From Cryptosporangium phraense (lineage in GTDB: Bacteria > Actinomycetota > Actinomycetes > Mycobacteriales > Cryptosporangiaceae), in NCBI RefSeq assembly GCF_006912135.1, contig NZ_VIRS01000025.1, positions 1 to 64,000 of the forward strand: DNA of 64,000 nt, given 5' to 3'. A program made the position numbers and the translations under genes. Of this stretch, positions 17,245 through 26,017 are shown piece after piece (the stretch's first letter is position 1; each line of letters begins with the position of its first letter). The notes beneath the pieces are model-generated. The model was not told where the DNA came from, did no database searches, and was given only the letters and a program-made list of their open reading frames with translations.

Positions 17245-18114
17245 TTAGTCTCTGCGGCAGACGTAAATCGCGGTGCCGGGTACGAGCGCGCCCCGGAGCG
17301 GGCTCCACTGCCCCCACACCTCCTGGTGACCTTCCGGCCACTCCGGCTCGATCAGGTCCACGAGCTCGAAGCCGGCGCCCACCAGCTCCCGGACCCGGTC
17401 GCCGAGCGTCCGGTGGTGCTCCACGTACGTCGCCCGCCCGTCGTCGTCGAACTCGGCGTAGGGCGTCCGATCGAAGTAGGAGTGGTAGACGGTCAGGCCC
17501 TCCGGGCCCGGGTCGTCGGGGAAGGCCCAGCGCAGCGGGTGCGTGGTGGCGAACACCCAGCGCCCACCGGGCCGCAGGACGCGGTGGACCTCACGCATCA
17601 CCGCGGCCGAGTCGTCGACGAACGGGACCGCGCCGAACGCCGAGCAGGCGAGATCGAAGCGGGCGTCGGGGAACGGGAGCTCGGTCGCGTCCGCGAGGAC
17701 CAGCGGGACGTCGACGCCGGACCGGGCGTTCGCGGCCCGGGCCTGGCGCAGCATCCCGGCCGAGAGGTCGAGCCCGACCGGCCGGGCGCCCTGGGTGGCC
17801 AGCCACCGCGAGCAGGACGCGGCCCCGCAGCCGACCTCGAGCACGTCCCGGCCGTCGACCGGACCGAGCAGCCCGGCCTCGGACTCGACCAGGCCCTCCG
17901 GGCACCAGCGGAACCGGACGTCGCCGAGGAACTCGCCGTGGGTGGCCTGGTAGTCGTCGGCGTCGGCGTCCCACCAGAGCCGGCTGGCCGACCGGCTCTC
18001 GGCCGGCCCGACCGGGCGGTGGACGATCCCGGTGGTGCCCAGCGCCTGGACGGCGCTCACGTGCCCGTCGCTGAACCCGTCGCCGCCGGGGTCCGTATCC
18101 GAAGTGTTCTGCAC
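17245..18114 (-). CDS. class I SAM-dependent methyltransferase
   Basis: A 289-residue protein with a Rossmann-type SAM site DVLEVGCGAASCSRWLA (about 91-106), then PVGLDLSAGMLRQA, LADATELPFPDARFDLACSA and VLRPGGRWVFATTHP, the usual motif order of class I methyltransferases (Methyltransf_11). Residues 1-40 look poorly conserved, and the GTG start at 18114 is not supported by a strong site, so a later start is possible. It is divergent from rpsA, a position this type of gene often holds in actinomycetes. Substrate unknown. It ends beside the shared terminator. Confidence 0.85.
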   Translation of the reverse strand: MQNTSDTDPGGDGFSDGHVSAVQALGTTGIVHRPVGPAESRSASRLWWDADADDYQATHGEFLGDVRFRWCPEGLVESEAGLLGPVDGRDVLEVGCGAASCSRWLATQGARPVGLDLSAGMLRQARAANARSGVDVPLVLADATELPFPDARFDLACSAFGAVPFVDDSAAVMREVHRVLRPGGRWVFATTHPLRWAFPDDPGPEGLTVYHSYFDRTPYAEFDDDGRATYVEHHRTLGDRVRELVGAGFELVDLIEPEWPEGHQEVWGQWSPLRGALVPGTAIYVCRRD

Positions 18115-18473
18115 GGTGTCAGTCTGCTGATTCGACGCGCCGCGTCGAATCGGGGGCGCCCACCATGACCGGAATTCCGGTTACGGGTGGCGGAAATTCC
18201 CCTCCTGTCCCAGCTCGGGCGAGAGTGTCCCGGGGCAGGTAGAGGCGCGTTGGACCTTAAGGCCGCCTGCACGGTAGTCTTGAGAACGCGTTATGGGCTG
18301 ACCGTGCCTCAGTAGGGAGCAGGCTCGCAGCCGTATGCGTGATCGGGTCTGAGTGCGCCCGAGTCGCGCCCGAGTTGGCAACCGGGGTGTGACTGGAGTG
18401 TTTCAGCCCGCGTCCGCGGCGGGCCCTTGACGCACGGCACCACTCAATGTCCCAATCCGGAGCAACCGCCCAC
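18115..18473. promoter_or_regulatory. divergent promoter region and long rpsA leader
   Basis: This 359-bp gap separates the methyltransferase from rpsA. A weak promoter-like pair is TTGGAC (18249-18254) with TAGTCT (about 18274-18279), 19 bases apart, which would give an rpsA leader of nearly 190 nt. No clear Shine-Dalgarno precedes the rpsA ATG. S1 mRNAs are often autoregulated through their leaders; whether this one is cannot be read from the sequence. Confidence 0.35.
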
Positions 18474-19973
18474 ATGACGAGCAGCACCGAGGCCCAGCCG
18501 ACCACCCCGCAGGTAGCGGTCAACGACATCGGTTCGGAAGAGGCCTTCCTCGCCGCTATCGACGAGACCATCAAGTACTTCAACGACGGCGACATCGTCG
18601 AGGGCACGATCGTCAAGGTCGACCGCGACGAGGTTCTGCTCGACATCGGCTACAAGACCGAGGGCGTCATCCCCTCGCGCGAGTTGTCGATCAAGCACGA
18701 CGTCGATCCGGCCGAGGTCGTCTCCGTGGGTGACCACGTCGAGGCCCTCGTCCTCCAGAAGGAGGACAAGGAAGGCCGCCTGATCCTCTCCAAGAAGCGC
18801 GCTCAGTACGAGCGGGCCTGGGGCACGATCGAGAAGATCAAGGACGAGGACGGCGTCGTCACCGGAACCGTCATCGAGGTCGTCAAGGGTGGTCTCATCC
18901 TCGACATCGGCCTCCGTGGCTTCCTCCCCGCCTCGCTGGTGGAGATGCGCCGCGTCCGTGACCTGCAGCCGTACGTGGGCCGCGAGCTCGAGGCGAAGAT
19001 CATCGAGCTCGACAAGAACCGCAACAACGTGGTCCTCTCCCGCCGCCAGTGGCTGGAGCAGACCCAGTCCGAGGTCCGCAGCGAGTTCCTCAACAAGCTG
19101 CAGAAGGGCCAGGTCCGCAAGGGCGTCGTCTCGTCGATCGTCAACTTCGGTGCGTTCGTCGACCTGGGCGGCGTCGACGGTCTGGTGCACGTCTCCGAGC
19201 TCTCCTGGAAGCACATCGACCACCCGTCCGAGGTCGTCGAGGTGGGCCAGGAGGTCGAGGTCGAGGTGCTCGACGTCGACCTGGACCGCGAGCGCGTCTC
19301 GCTGTCGCTGAAGGCGACGCAGGAAGACCCGTGGCGTCAGTTCGCCCGCACGCACCAGATCGGCCAGGTCGTCCCCGGCCGGGTCACCAAGCTGGTGCCG
19401 TTCGGTGCGTTCGTCCGCGTCGACGAGGGCATCGAGGGTCTGGTCCACATCTCCGAGCTGGCCGAGCGTCACGTGGAGATCCCGGAGCAGGTCGTCAACG
19501 TCGGCGACGAGATCATGGTCAAGGTCATCGACATCGACCTCGAGCGTCGCCGCATCTCGCTGTCGCTGAAGCAGGCCAACGAGGGCGTCATCGACGCCGA
19601 CTCGTTCGACCCGACCCAGTACGGCATGGCCGCGACCTACGACGAGGCCGGGAACTACGTGTACCCGGAGGGCTTCGACCCCGAGACGAACGACTGGCTC
19701 GAGGGCTACGAGAAGCAGCGTGAGGAGTGGGAGCGCCAGTACAGCGAGGCGCAGACCCGCTTCGAGGCCCACCAGAAGCAGATCGCGGAGGCCCGCGCGG
19801 CCGAGGCGAACGCGGCTGAGGAGACCTCGTACTCGTCCGACTCCGGCGCTCCGGCGAGCAGCACCAGCTCGTCGAGCACCAGCAGCCGTGACGACTCCGC
19901 GGCGACCGGCACGCTGGCGACCGACGAGGCGCTCGCCGCGCTTCGCGAGAAGCTGGCCGGCGGCCGCAGCTGA
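18474..19973 (+). CDS. rpsA: 30S ribosomal protein S1
   Basis: A 499-residue ribosomal protein S1, which binds mRNA on the 30S subunit during initiation. It starts MTSSTEAQPTTPQVAVNDIG, close to other actinomycete S1 proteins, so the ATG at 18474 is chosen over an in-frame start nine codons upstream. Four S1 (OB-fold) domains are visible, with repeats such as GTIVKVDRDEVLLDIGYKTE, GTVIEVVKGGLILDIGLRG, GVVSSIVNFGAFVDLGGVDG and GRVTKLVPFGAFVRVDEG. The C-terminal tail from about residue 390 is acidic and coiled-coil-like, then Ser-rich. Actinobacterial S1 commonly has four domains, fewer than the six of E. coli. Two hairpins follow the stop. Confidence 0.98.
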   Translation: MTSSTEAQPTTPQVAVNDIGSEEAFLAAIDETIKYFNDGDIVEGTIVKVDRDEVLLDIGYKTEGVIPSRELSIKHDVDPAEVVSVGDHVEALVLQKEDKEGRLILSKKRAQYERAWGTIEKIKDEDGVVTGTVIEVVKGGLILDIGLRGFLPASLVEMRRVRDLQPYVGRELEAKIIELDKNRNNVVLSRRQWLEQTQSEVRSEFLNKLQKGQVRKGVVSSIVNFGAFVDLGGVDGLVHVSELSWKHIDHPSEVVEVGQEVEVEVLDVDLDRERVSLSLKATQEDPWRQFARTHQIGQVVPGRVTKLVPFGAFVRVDEGIEGLVHISELAERHVEIPEQVVNVGDEIMVKVIDIDLERRRISLSLKQANEGVIDADSFDPTQYGMAATYDEAGNYVYPEGFDPETNDWLEGYEKQREEWERQYSEAQTRFEAHQKQIAEARAAEANAAEETSYSSDSGAPASSTSSSSTSSRDDSAATGTLATDEALAALREKLAGGRS

Positions 19974-19979
19974 ACAGCG

Positions 19980-20001
19980 GGCGGGCGTCCAGACGCCCGC
20001 C
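19980..20001 (+). terminator. first hairpin downstream of rpsA
   Basis: GGCGGGCGTC and GACGCCCGCC form a perfect ten-pair inverted repeat around CA, six bases after the rpsA stop. No U-run follows. It is the first of two tandem hairpins. Confidence 0.6.
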
Positions 20002-20013
20002 GGTAGCACCCGA

Positions 20014-20042
20014 GGGGGTGTCCCGTTCGTCGGGGCACCCCC
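20014..20042 (+). terminator. second hairpin downstream of rpsA
   Basis: GGGGGTGTCCC pairs with GGGGCACCCCC (11 pairs, one G-U) around a seven-base loop. A weak CTTC follows. The predicted GTG start of the next gene falls within the left arm, so the hairpin could also limit translation of that gene. Confidence 0.6.
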
Positions 20043-20971
20043 TTCGGGTTCTCCGGCGGGTGCTCGTGCTGGCCGTGATCTGGGTCCTGCTCGGCACGGC
20101 CGGGCTCTACGTGATGCTCCGCTCGGGCGTCCCGCCCCGGCCGCCGGGTGAGGCCGTGCTCGACGGCACGGTCTCGTCCGACCTGCACGGCTGGACCGTC
20201 CGCTCGGCCGCGGACCCGGTGACGATGGAGCGGCGCACCGGCCTGTCCGGGCCGCGTCGCATCGACACCGCGGTCGAGCTGAAGCGTTCCGGCGACAGCG
20301 GGCCGTGGGCGTTCGCGCTGGTAGGCCTGGCCGATCCGGTCCGGTTCTTCCGGATCGACGGGGTGTACCGGATGCAGCTCTACGTCCGCGACCTCGACGC
20401 GTCCGGACGTCCGGTGACGCTGCAGGTCGCGAACGGTGCCGGTCAGCACCGGCCGACGACGGCGACCGTGGGTGGCGGGTTCACCGATCGGTCCTGGCAC
20501 CGGCTGAGCCGGACGTTCGTCGCTACCGCGACGGCGTCCGAGGACACTGCGCTCTACCTGTCGCTGCCGCCGTCGGGTCCGTTGCACTGGCAGCTGACGC
20601 TGGCCAGCGTGACGCCTCTTTCGTTGTCTCCTCCTCCGGAGATCTCGTCGGCTCCTCGGACGCTTCCGGCTGGTGCGACGCTGCCACCCGGGTCCTACGT
20701 CGAGGTGGTGGTGCCCGCGGGTGGGACGCCGGCGTTGCGGTTGGGCTCGTTCGACGTCTTCGGGCCGGACGGGATTCGGCCGGTGGCGGACGGTCGTGCG
20801 CATCGGTACGGGGTCTATCTGGACGCCGAGAGCGCGTGGTTGTACGTCGACCGGAGTGTGCGGGGGGTGCTGTTCGCCCGGGACGTGGAGCGGGCCGGCG
20901 GGGAGTGGTCGTTCGGGGGAGTGGCCGGGTCGGGGCCGGTCTCGATGTGGGTGGGTGGGGTGCCGTCCTGA
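20018..20971 (+). CDS. membrane-anchored protein of unknown function
   Basis: I do not recognise a family. The product of about 317 residues has a basic N terminus (HPLRVLRR) and one hydrophobic segment (about 15-34), then an extracytoplasmic region rich in beta-strand-like sequence. Two stretches look like carbohydrate-binding or jelly-roll folds (for example FFRIDGVYRMQLYVRDLD and YGVYLDAESAWLYVDRSVRG). The start is uncertain: the GTG at 20018 lies inside a hairpin and has no good site, while GTG codons at 20060 and 20066 would remove the basic residues ahead of the helix. It sits between rpsA and coaE on the same strand. Confidence 0.55.
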   Translation: MSRSSGHPLRVLRRVLVLAVIWVLLGTAGLYVMLRSGVPPRPPGEAVLDGTVSSDLHGWTVRSAADPVTMERRTGLSGPRRIDTAVELKRSGDSGPWAFALVGLADPVRFFRIDGVYRMQLYVRDLDASGRPVTLQVANGAGQHRPTTATVGGGFTDRSWHRLSRTFVATATASEDTALYLSLPPSGPLHWQLTLASVTPLSLSPPPEISSAPRTLPAGATLPPGSYVEVVVPAGGTPALRLGSFDVFGPDGIRPVADGRAHRYGVYLDAESAWLYVDRSVRGVLFARDVERAGGEWSFGGVAGSGPVSMWVGGVPS

Positions 20972-21041
20972 TCGGGCTCTTCCGATCAGGGGGCCTGGTG
21001 GATCCGGGGTGCGCGGGCACCGGGGGTGCCAGGATGGGCGC

Positions 21042-22007
21042 ATGCTGCGGATCGGGTTGACCGGTGGGATCGGGGCGGGGAAGAGTGCGGCAGCCGCCGC
21101 GCTCGCCGGGTTCGGCGCGGTGGTGATCGACGCCGATCGGCTGGCCCGGGAGGTCGTCGAGCCCGGCACGCCGGGGCTGGCCGCGATCGTCGAGGCGTTC
21201 GGGCCCGAGGTGCTGGCCGCGGACGGTTCGCTCGACCGGCCGAAGCTCGGGAAGATCGTGTTCGGGTCCGACTCGGCGCGCGCCCGCCTCAACGCCATCA
21301 CGCACCCGCTGATCGGTGCGCTCACCGCGTCCCGGGCCGCGGACGCCCCGCCGGACGGCGTCGTCGTGCACGACATCCCGCTGATCGTCGAGGGCAACTC
21401 CGGGGCCGGGTTCCACCTGGTCGTCGTCGTGATGGCGCCGGAGGACGTCCGGATCAGGCGGCTGACCGAGCTGCGCGGGATGCCGGTCGAGGACGCCAAG
21501 GCCCGGATCGGGGTGCAGGCGACCGACGAGCAGAGGGTCGCAGCAGCCGACGTCCTGCTCGACAACGCGGGCACGCCGGACGAGTTGCGGGAGGCGGTCG
21601 GGGAGCTCTGGACGGAGCGGCTGCTGCCGTACGCGAACAACCTGGCCGGCGGAACGCCGGCCGAGCTGCCGCCGAACCCGGTGGCCTCCGATCCGCTGGT
21701 CTCCGGACGTCTGGCGTTCGCGCCGCTGCAGGCCGGCGCGGGGACGCCGGACCCGTCGGCGGCCGGGGCGTTCGGGCGCGCGGCGGCGCGCCTGCGCTTT
21801 CTTCTCCGAACGCCCGATCTGCCGGTCGACTCGACGCCCGGGCTTCCGGGGGTGCTCGATCTCCGGGTCACGGTGCCCGACGCCGAGGCGGCGACGGCGG
21901 CGTTGGACGGGTCGGGCTGGATCGTGGGGGCCTTCCCGGACGGAGCCGTGGCGTACTCGGCCGACCCCGGGGCACCTGGGCGTCTGTTCTTCGAGGTCGG
22001 TGCTTGA
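21042..22007 (+). CDS. coaE: dephospho-CoA kinase with a degenerate GrpB-like C-terminal extension
   Basis: Residues 1-200 are dephospho-CoA kinase, the last step of coenzyme A synthesis: P-loop GLTGGIGAGKS (5-15), VVIDADRLAREVVEPGTPG, HPLIGAL and QATDEQRVAAADVLLDNAGT. At 321 residues it is longer than the usual roughly 200. The extension (about 205-321) includes LPVDSTPGLPGVLDLRVTVPD, reminiscent of the UPF0157/GrpB domain fused to CoaE in mycobacteria (407 residues in M. tuberculosis), but it is shorter and lacks the usual HVGSTAVPG form. It is followed after 39 bp by uvrB, whose promoter lies in that gap. Confidence 0.95.
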   Translation: MLRIGLTGGIGAGKSAAAAALAGFGAVVIDADRLAREVVEPGTPGLAAIVEAFGPEVLAADGSLDRPKLGKIVFGSDSARARLNAITHPLIGALTASRAADAPPDGVVVHDIPLIVEGNSGAGFHLVVVVMAPEDVRIRRLTELRGMPVEDAKARIGVQATDEQRVAAADVLLDNAGTPDELREAVGELWTERLLPYANNLAGGTPAELPPNPVASDPLVSGRLAFAPLQAGAGTPDPSAAGAFGRAAARLRFLLRTPDLPVDSTPGLPGVLDLRVTVPDAEAATAALDGSGWIVGAFPDGAVAYSADPGAPGRLFFEVGA

Positions 22008-22017
22008 GTGGGAAGAA

Positions 22018-22040
22018 CTGTCGGACCCGCGACGTACCGT
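22018..22040 (+). promoter_or_regulatory. PafBC-type (RecA-NDp) DNA-damage promoter of uvrB
   Basis: CTGTCGGAC (22018-22026), eight bases, then TACCGT (22035-22040). This matches the actinobacterial damage-inducible motif TTGTCRGTG-N8-TAnnnT in core and spacing. Only six bases separate the -10 from the uvrB ATG, so the transcript would begin at or next to the start codon (leaderless). The same element precedes uvrA. Confidence 0.7.
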
Positions 22041-22046
22041 TGAATC

Positions 22047-24221
22047 ATGAGCCCGTCTCCCGGTCCCCACGCCCCTTCGGGGCTTCGTGACGATGCCGTG
22101 GCCCACGGCGAGACCACGTCCATCGTCCGGCGTCCCGGCCGGTTCGAGGTGGTCAGCGAGTACGAGCCGGCCGGTGACCAGCCGGCCGCGATCGACGATC
22201 TCGAGCGCCGGGTCAGGGCCGGCCAGAACGACGTCGTGCTGCTCGGTGCCACGGGCACCGGTAAGTCCGCGACGACGGCCTGGCTGATCGAGCGGCTCCA
22301 GCGGCCGGCGCTGGTGATCGCGCCCAACAAGACGCTGGCCGCTCAGCTGGCCAACGAGTTCCGCGAGCTGCTGCCGAACAACGCGGTCGAGTACTTCGTC
22401 TCGTACTACGACTACTACCAGCCCGAGGCCTACGTCCCGCAGACCGATACGTACATCGAGAAAGACTCCTCGATCAACGAGGAGGTCGAGCGGCTGCGTC
22501 ACTCGGCGACGATGTCGCTGCTGACCCGGCGAGACACGATCGTGGTCGCCACCGTGTCGTGCATCTACGGCCTCGGTACGCCCCAGGAGTACATCGACCG
22601 GTCGATCCCGCTCAAGGTCGGGCAGGAGATCGAGCGCGAGAAGCTGCTCCGCTGGCTGGTCGACGTCCAGTACACCCGCAACGATCTGAACTTCACCCGC
22701 GGCACGTTCCGGGTCCGCGGCGACACGGTCGAGGTCATCCCGGCCTACGACGAGCTCGCCGTCCGCATCGAGATGTTCGGCGACGAGATCGAGAGGCTGT
22801 ACCACCTCAACCCGCTCACCGGCGAGGTCGTCAACGAAGAGACCGAGCTGCACGTCTTCCCGGCCACCCATTACGTCGCGGGCCCGGAGCGGATGGAGCG
22901 GGCGATCCGCGGCATCGAGGCCGAGCTCGAGGAGCGGCTGGCCGAGCTGGAGAACCAGAACAAGCTGCTCGAGGCCCAGCGGCTGCGGATGCGCACCGCC
23001 TACGACATCGAGATGATGCGCCAGGTCGGCTTCTGCTCCGGCATCGAGAACTACTCCCGGCACATGGACGGCCGCGAGCCCGGCTCGCCCGGCTTCTGCC
23101 TGATCGACTACTTCCCCGAGGATTTCCTGCTCGTCATCGACGAGTCGCACAACACGGTTCCGCAGATCGGCGGCATGTACGAGGGCGACATGTCCCGCAA
23201 GCGCACGCTCGTCGAGTTCGGCTTCCGCCTGCCCAGCGCGATGGACAACCGCCCGCTGCGCTGGGAGGAGTTCCAGGACCGCGTCGGCCAGACCGTCTAC
23301 CTGTCCGCGACGCCCGGCAACTACGAGATGGGCCGGGCCAAGGGCGAGTTCGTCGAGCAGATCATCCGCCCGACCGGCCTCATCGATCCGGAGGTCCTGG
23401 TCAAGCCCACCAAGGGCCAGATCGACGACCTGGTGCACGAGATCCGGGTGCGAGCCGAGCGCGACGAGCGTGTGCTGGTCACGACGCTCACCAAGAAGAT
23501 GGCCGAAGACCTCACCGACTATCTGCTGGAGCTGGGCATCCGGGTGCGCTACCTGCACTCGGAGGTCGACACGCTGCGCCGCGTGGAGCTCCTCCGCGAG
23601 CTCCGCAAGGGCGACTTCGACGTCCTCGTCGGCATCAACCTCCTGCGCGAGGGCCTGGACCTGCCCGAGGTCTCCCTGGTGTCCATTCTCGACGCCGACA
23701 AGGAGGGCTTCCTCCGCAGCGAGACGTCGCTGGTCCAGACGATCGGCCGAGCCGCCCGTAACGTCTCCGGCCAGGTGCACATGTACGCCGACCAGATCAC
23801 CCCGTCGATGCGCCGAGCCATCGACGAGACCAACCGCCGCCGCGAGAAGCAGATCGCCTACAACACCGAACGAGGCGTAGACCCCCAGCCGCTCCGCAAG
23901 AAGATCGTCGACATCCTCGACGACATCTACCGGGAGGCCGCCGAGAACGAGAGCGGCGACCTGATCGGTGGCTCCGGCCGCCAACAGTCGCGAGGCAAGT
24001 CGCCGGTACCGGGCCTGAAGTCGAAGGCCGCGACCGTGGGGGTGGGGGCACACCGGGAGGGGATGGCCCGGGCTGAGCTGGCGGACCTGATTCAGCAGCT
24101 GAACGACCAGATGCTGGCCGCGGCCAGGGAGCTGCAGTTCGAGCTGGCGGCGCGGTTGAGGGATGAGATCGGGGAGCTGAAGAGGGAGCTGCGGGGGATG
24201 GATGCGGCTGGGGTGAAGTAG
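22047..24221 (+). CDS. uvrB: excinuclease ABC subunit B
   Basis: A 724-residue UvrB, the damage-verifying helicase-like subunit of nucleotide excision repair. Walker [13 protein letters not shown] lies at about 73-84. The beta-hairpin that clamps DNA is in the stretch starting [19 protein letters not shown]. Helicase motifs include [19 protein letters not shown] and [20 protein letters not shown], with TIGRAARN near the end. The C-terminal UVR motif (about 685-715) would contact UvrC. The N terminus has about 30 residues more than the shortest family members; the ATG at 22047 fits a leaderless transcript from the promoter just upstream. Confidence 0.98.
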   Translation: MSPSPGPHAPSGLRDDAVAHGETTSIVRRPGRFEVVSEYEPAGDQPAAIDDLERRVRAGQNDVVLLGATGTGKSATTAWLIERLQRPALVIAPNKTLAAQLANEFRELLPNNAVEYFVSYYDYYQPEAYVPQTDTYIEKDSSINEEVERLRHSATMSLLTRRDTIVVATVSCIYGLGTPQEYIDRSIPLKVGQEIEREKLLRWLVDVQYTRNDLNFTRGTFRVRGDTVEVIPAYDELAVRIEMFGDEIERLYHLNPLTGEVVNEETELHVFPATHYVAGPERMERAIRGIEAELEERLAELENQNKLLEAQRLRMRTAYDIEMMRQVGFCSGIENYSRHMDGREPGSPGFCLIDYFPEDFLLVIDESHNTVPQIGGMYEGDMSRKRTLVEFGFRLPSAMDNRPLRWEEFQDRVGQTVYLSATPGNYEMGRAKGEFVEQIIRPTGLIDPEVLVKPTKGQIDDLVHEIRVRAERDERVLVTTLTKKMAEDLTDYLLELGIRVRYLHSEVDTLRRVELLRELRKGDFDVLVGINLLREGLDLPEVSLVSILDADKEGFLRSETSLVQTIGRAARNVSGQVHMYADQITPSMRRAIDETNRRREKQIAYNTERGVDPQPLRKKIVDILDDIYREAAENESGDLIGGSGRQQSRGKSPVPGLKSKAATVGVGAHREGMARAELADLIQQLNDQMLAAARELQFELAARLRDEIGELKRELRGMDAAGVK

Positions 24222-26017
24222 CGCGCGGTTGAGCTTGCCGCGGCCCGGTCCGCGGCCGGGCGGCCCGGCGGCCCGGGCGGGCGGTCCGGCGGGTCCGGGC
24301 GGCCCGGGCGGGCCGGGCGGGCCGGGTCCGGGCGAGCGGTCCGGCGGGGCGGTCCGGTGGCGGGGCGGTCCGGTGGGGGCCGTAGGTCGGGCGAGGGCTG
24401 TGGTCGGCAGCGCGCGTCGCGCCCACCCGGGCTTAGGCTCGCCCCGCGGAATTTGGCCGCGCCCCTGCACCTCCGTGCTCGGCCGCGGTCGTGCCTAGCG
24501 CCTTGCCCGGCGTTCTACCTGTGTTCCGCGTTCTGCCCGAGCTCCGCGCTCTACGCACGCCTTGTGCCTGCACTCCGCGCCCTGCCTGTACCCCGCGTCC
24601 CACGCCTTGCCTTGTACCCAGGTTCCGCCCCGCGTTTTGCTCGCGCCTCGCGTTCTGCCCGCGCCCTGCGCTGTGTCCGCGCCCAGCGCTCTGCGCTGTG
24701 TCCGCCCTCTGCGCTCTGCCCGTACTCCCCGTCGCGCCCCCTTCTCCGCCTGTACCCGACGTAACCCCCGCACCCCCCGATCTGCCCTCGCACTGCGCCC
24801 AGCCCCATGCTCTGCCGGCGCCCCGTGCCGAGTCCACGCCCCCGCCTGTACCCCGCGTTGCGCCCGCGCCCCGCAGCCTGCTTCTCCACGGCGCTCCGCA
24901 CCCACGGCCAACCGGGTGGCCTCCGTAAGCAGCCGGCCGCGTCTACGTCCGGCGCCTACGGCCACGCGGCGCCCGCTCTTCCGCCGGCGCGCAGGGCGAA
25001 TTCAATACGCGTTGGCCGTCCATCGGACGCGCCCATCGCGTCCGCGCGCCTTCCACCTCGGCTGCACCACAGATGCTTCCCGCCACCACCTGCGGTCGCC
25101 ATCACCCGCCTGTCGCCACCGCCACCGCCCGCCGGGCATCCGCAAGTCGCGCTTCTGTCGTCCGACCATGTCCCGGACACCCGCTGCGCGTTGCCGCCCG
25201 CCGCGTGCCCGCCTACTTCTGCTGGTCGCGTCCACCGTGCCCTCTGCCGCTGACCGAGCGGCGTCCGCCCACCTGGCGTCCGTCGTCGCCTACCGGGCGC
25301 AATGCCATCGCCAGTCGTGTCACCCTTCCGTCCACCGGTCTCGGTCACCCGCCGCCAGCGCCAGCCGCGCCACCTGCGTTCCAGCGCCGTCCCACCCATC
25401 GTGCGGCGGCCGTGTCACCCACCACGGCTGCGCCAACGTCGTCCGGCCGCTGCGGGCGCCGCGCAACCCTCCCGGGCGCAGCGGAGGTTCCGGCGCAATC
25501 AAGGCGGGTGCGTCGACGTCCGGCCACGCCACCTGCCGGTGCCGCCCGCCGCCCGCCGTCCGCCATCCGCTAGTTGTGTCCCCTCGTCGGGCTGCGCTGA
25601 CCGTCGACCGGCAGCCGCGGGCGCAACCCTCCCGGGTGGGGCAGTCGAGGCCCGCGGCGCATCTGAGGCGGCTTCCCATCAGCATCGCCACCCGCAGTCC
25701 GGTGGGCGGGCCACCTACCGTCAACCAGCCGCACCACCCGCCGAGGGACCCCGCGCACCGACCGCGGCGCGGCCGAACTATCCACCTCAGCCATCCGCAC
25801 CACCCCCCGGAGCAGCGGCAGAGCCCCCCGAGCGCGGCCGGGCCACCGCCATGAGCCGGCCGCCCGACGCGGGCCGCCAAGCCACCCCCGGTTGCAGCAC
25901 AGGTACCAACAAAACTGCGCTACCGTCCGGCTCCCCGGCCGCACTCAGGCGTCCACCGGAGTGTCCCGATATGCCTCCCGTCAGGAACACGGATTGTTCT
26001 CACGGGAGGTACAGACG
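24222..26017. repeat. 1.8-kb low-complexity, C-skewed gene-free tract
   Basis: No gene is supported. 24229-24370 is a run of GGCCCGGGCGGG-type units. About 24430-24900 is strongly pyrimidine-biased on the plus strand, made of degenerate copies of a 10-14-bp motif such as CCGCGTTCTGCCCG, CTGCGCTCTGCCCG and GCGCTGTGTCCGC. 24950-25990 is Pro/Arg/Ala-coding-like in several frames at once and holds diverged internal repeats; for example GCGCAACCCTCCCGGG occurs at 25461 and again 160 bp later at 25621. Long frames are open on both strands but have no domain, start site or consistent codon bias. The promoter of the hydrolase at 26018 must lie in its right end. Confidence 0.7.

Noticed and set aside
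19706-24470. Very long minus-strand open frames across rpsA, coaE and uvrB (874 and 1315 codons)
   Set aside because: They lie opposite highly conserved genes, have no domains, and arise because GC-rich third codon positions on the plus strand remove stops on the other strand.
24229-24498. Collagen-like Gly-Pro-Gly protein
   Set aside because: The Gly/Pro pattern comes from GGCCCGGGCGGG repeats; there is no start site, no signal and no consistent codon use, and other frames are equally open.
24562-25854. 430-codon plus-strand frame in the low-complexity tract
   Set aside because: Composition is Pro/Arg/Ser/Ala/Cys from C-rich DNA, several overlapping frames are open, and no domain is seen.
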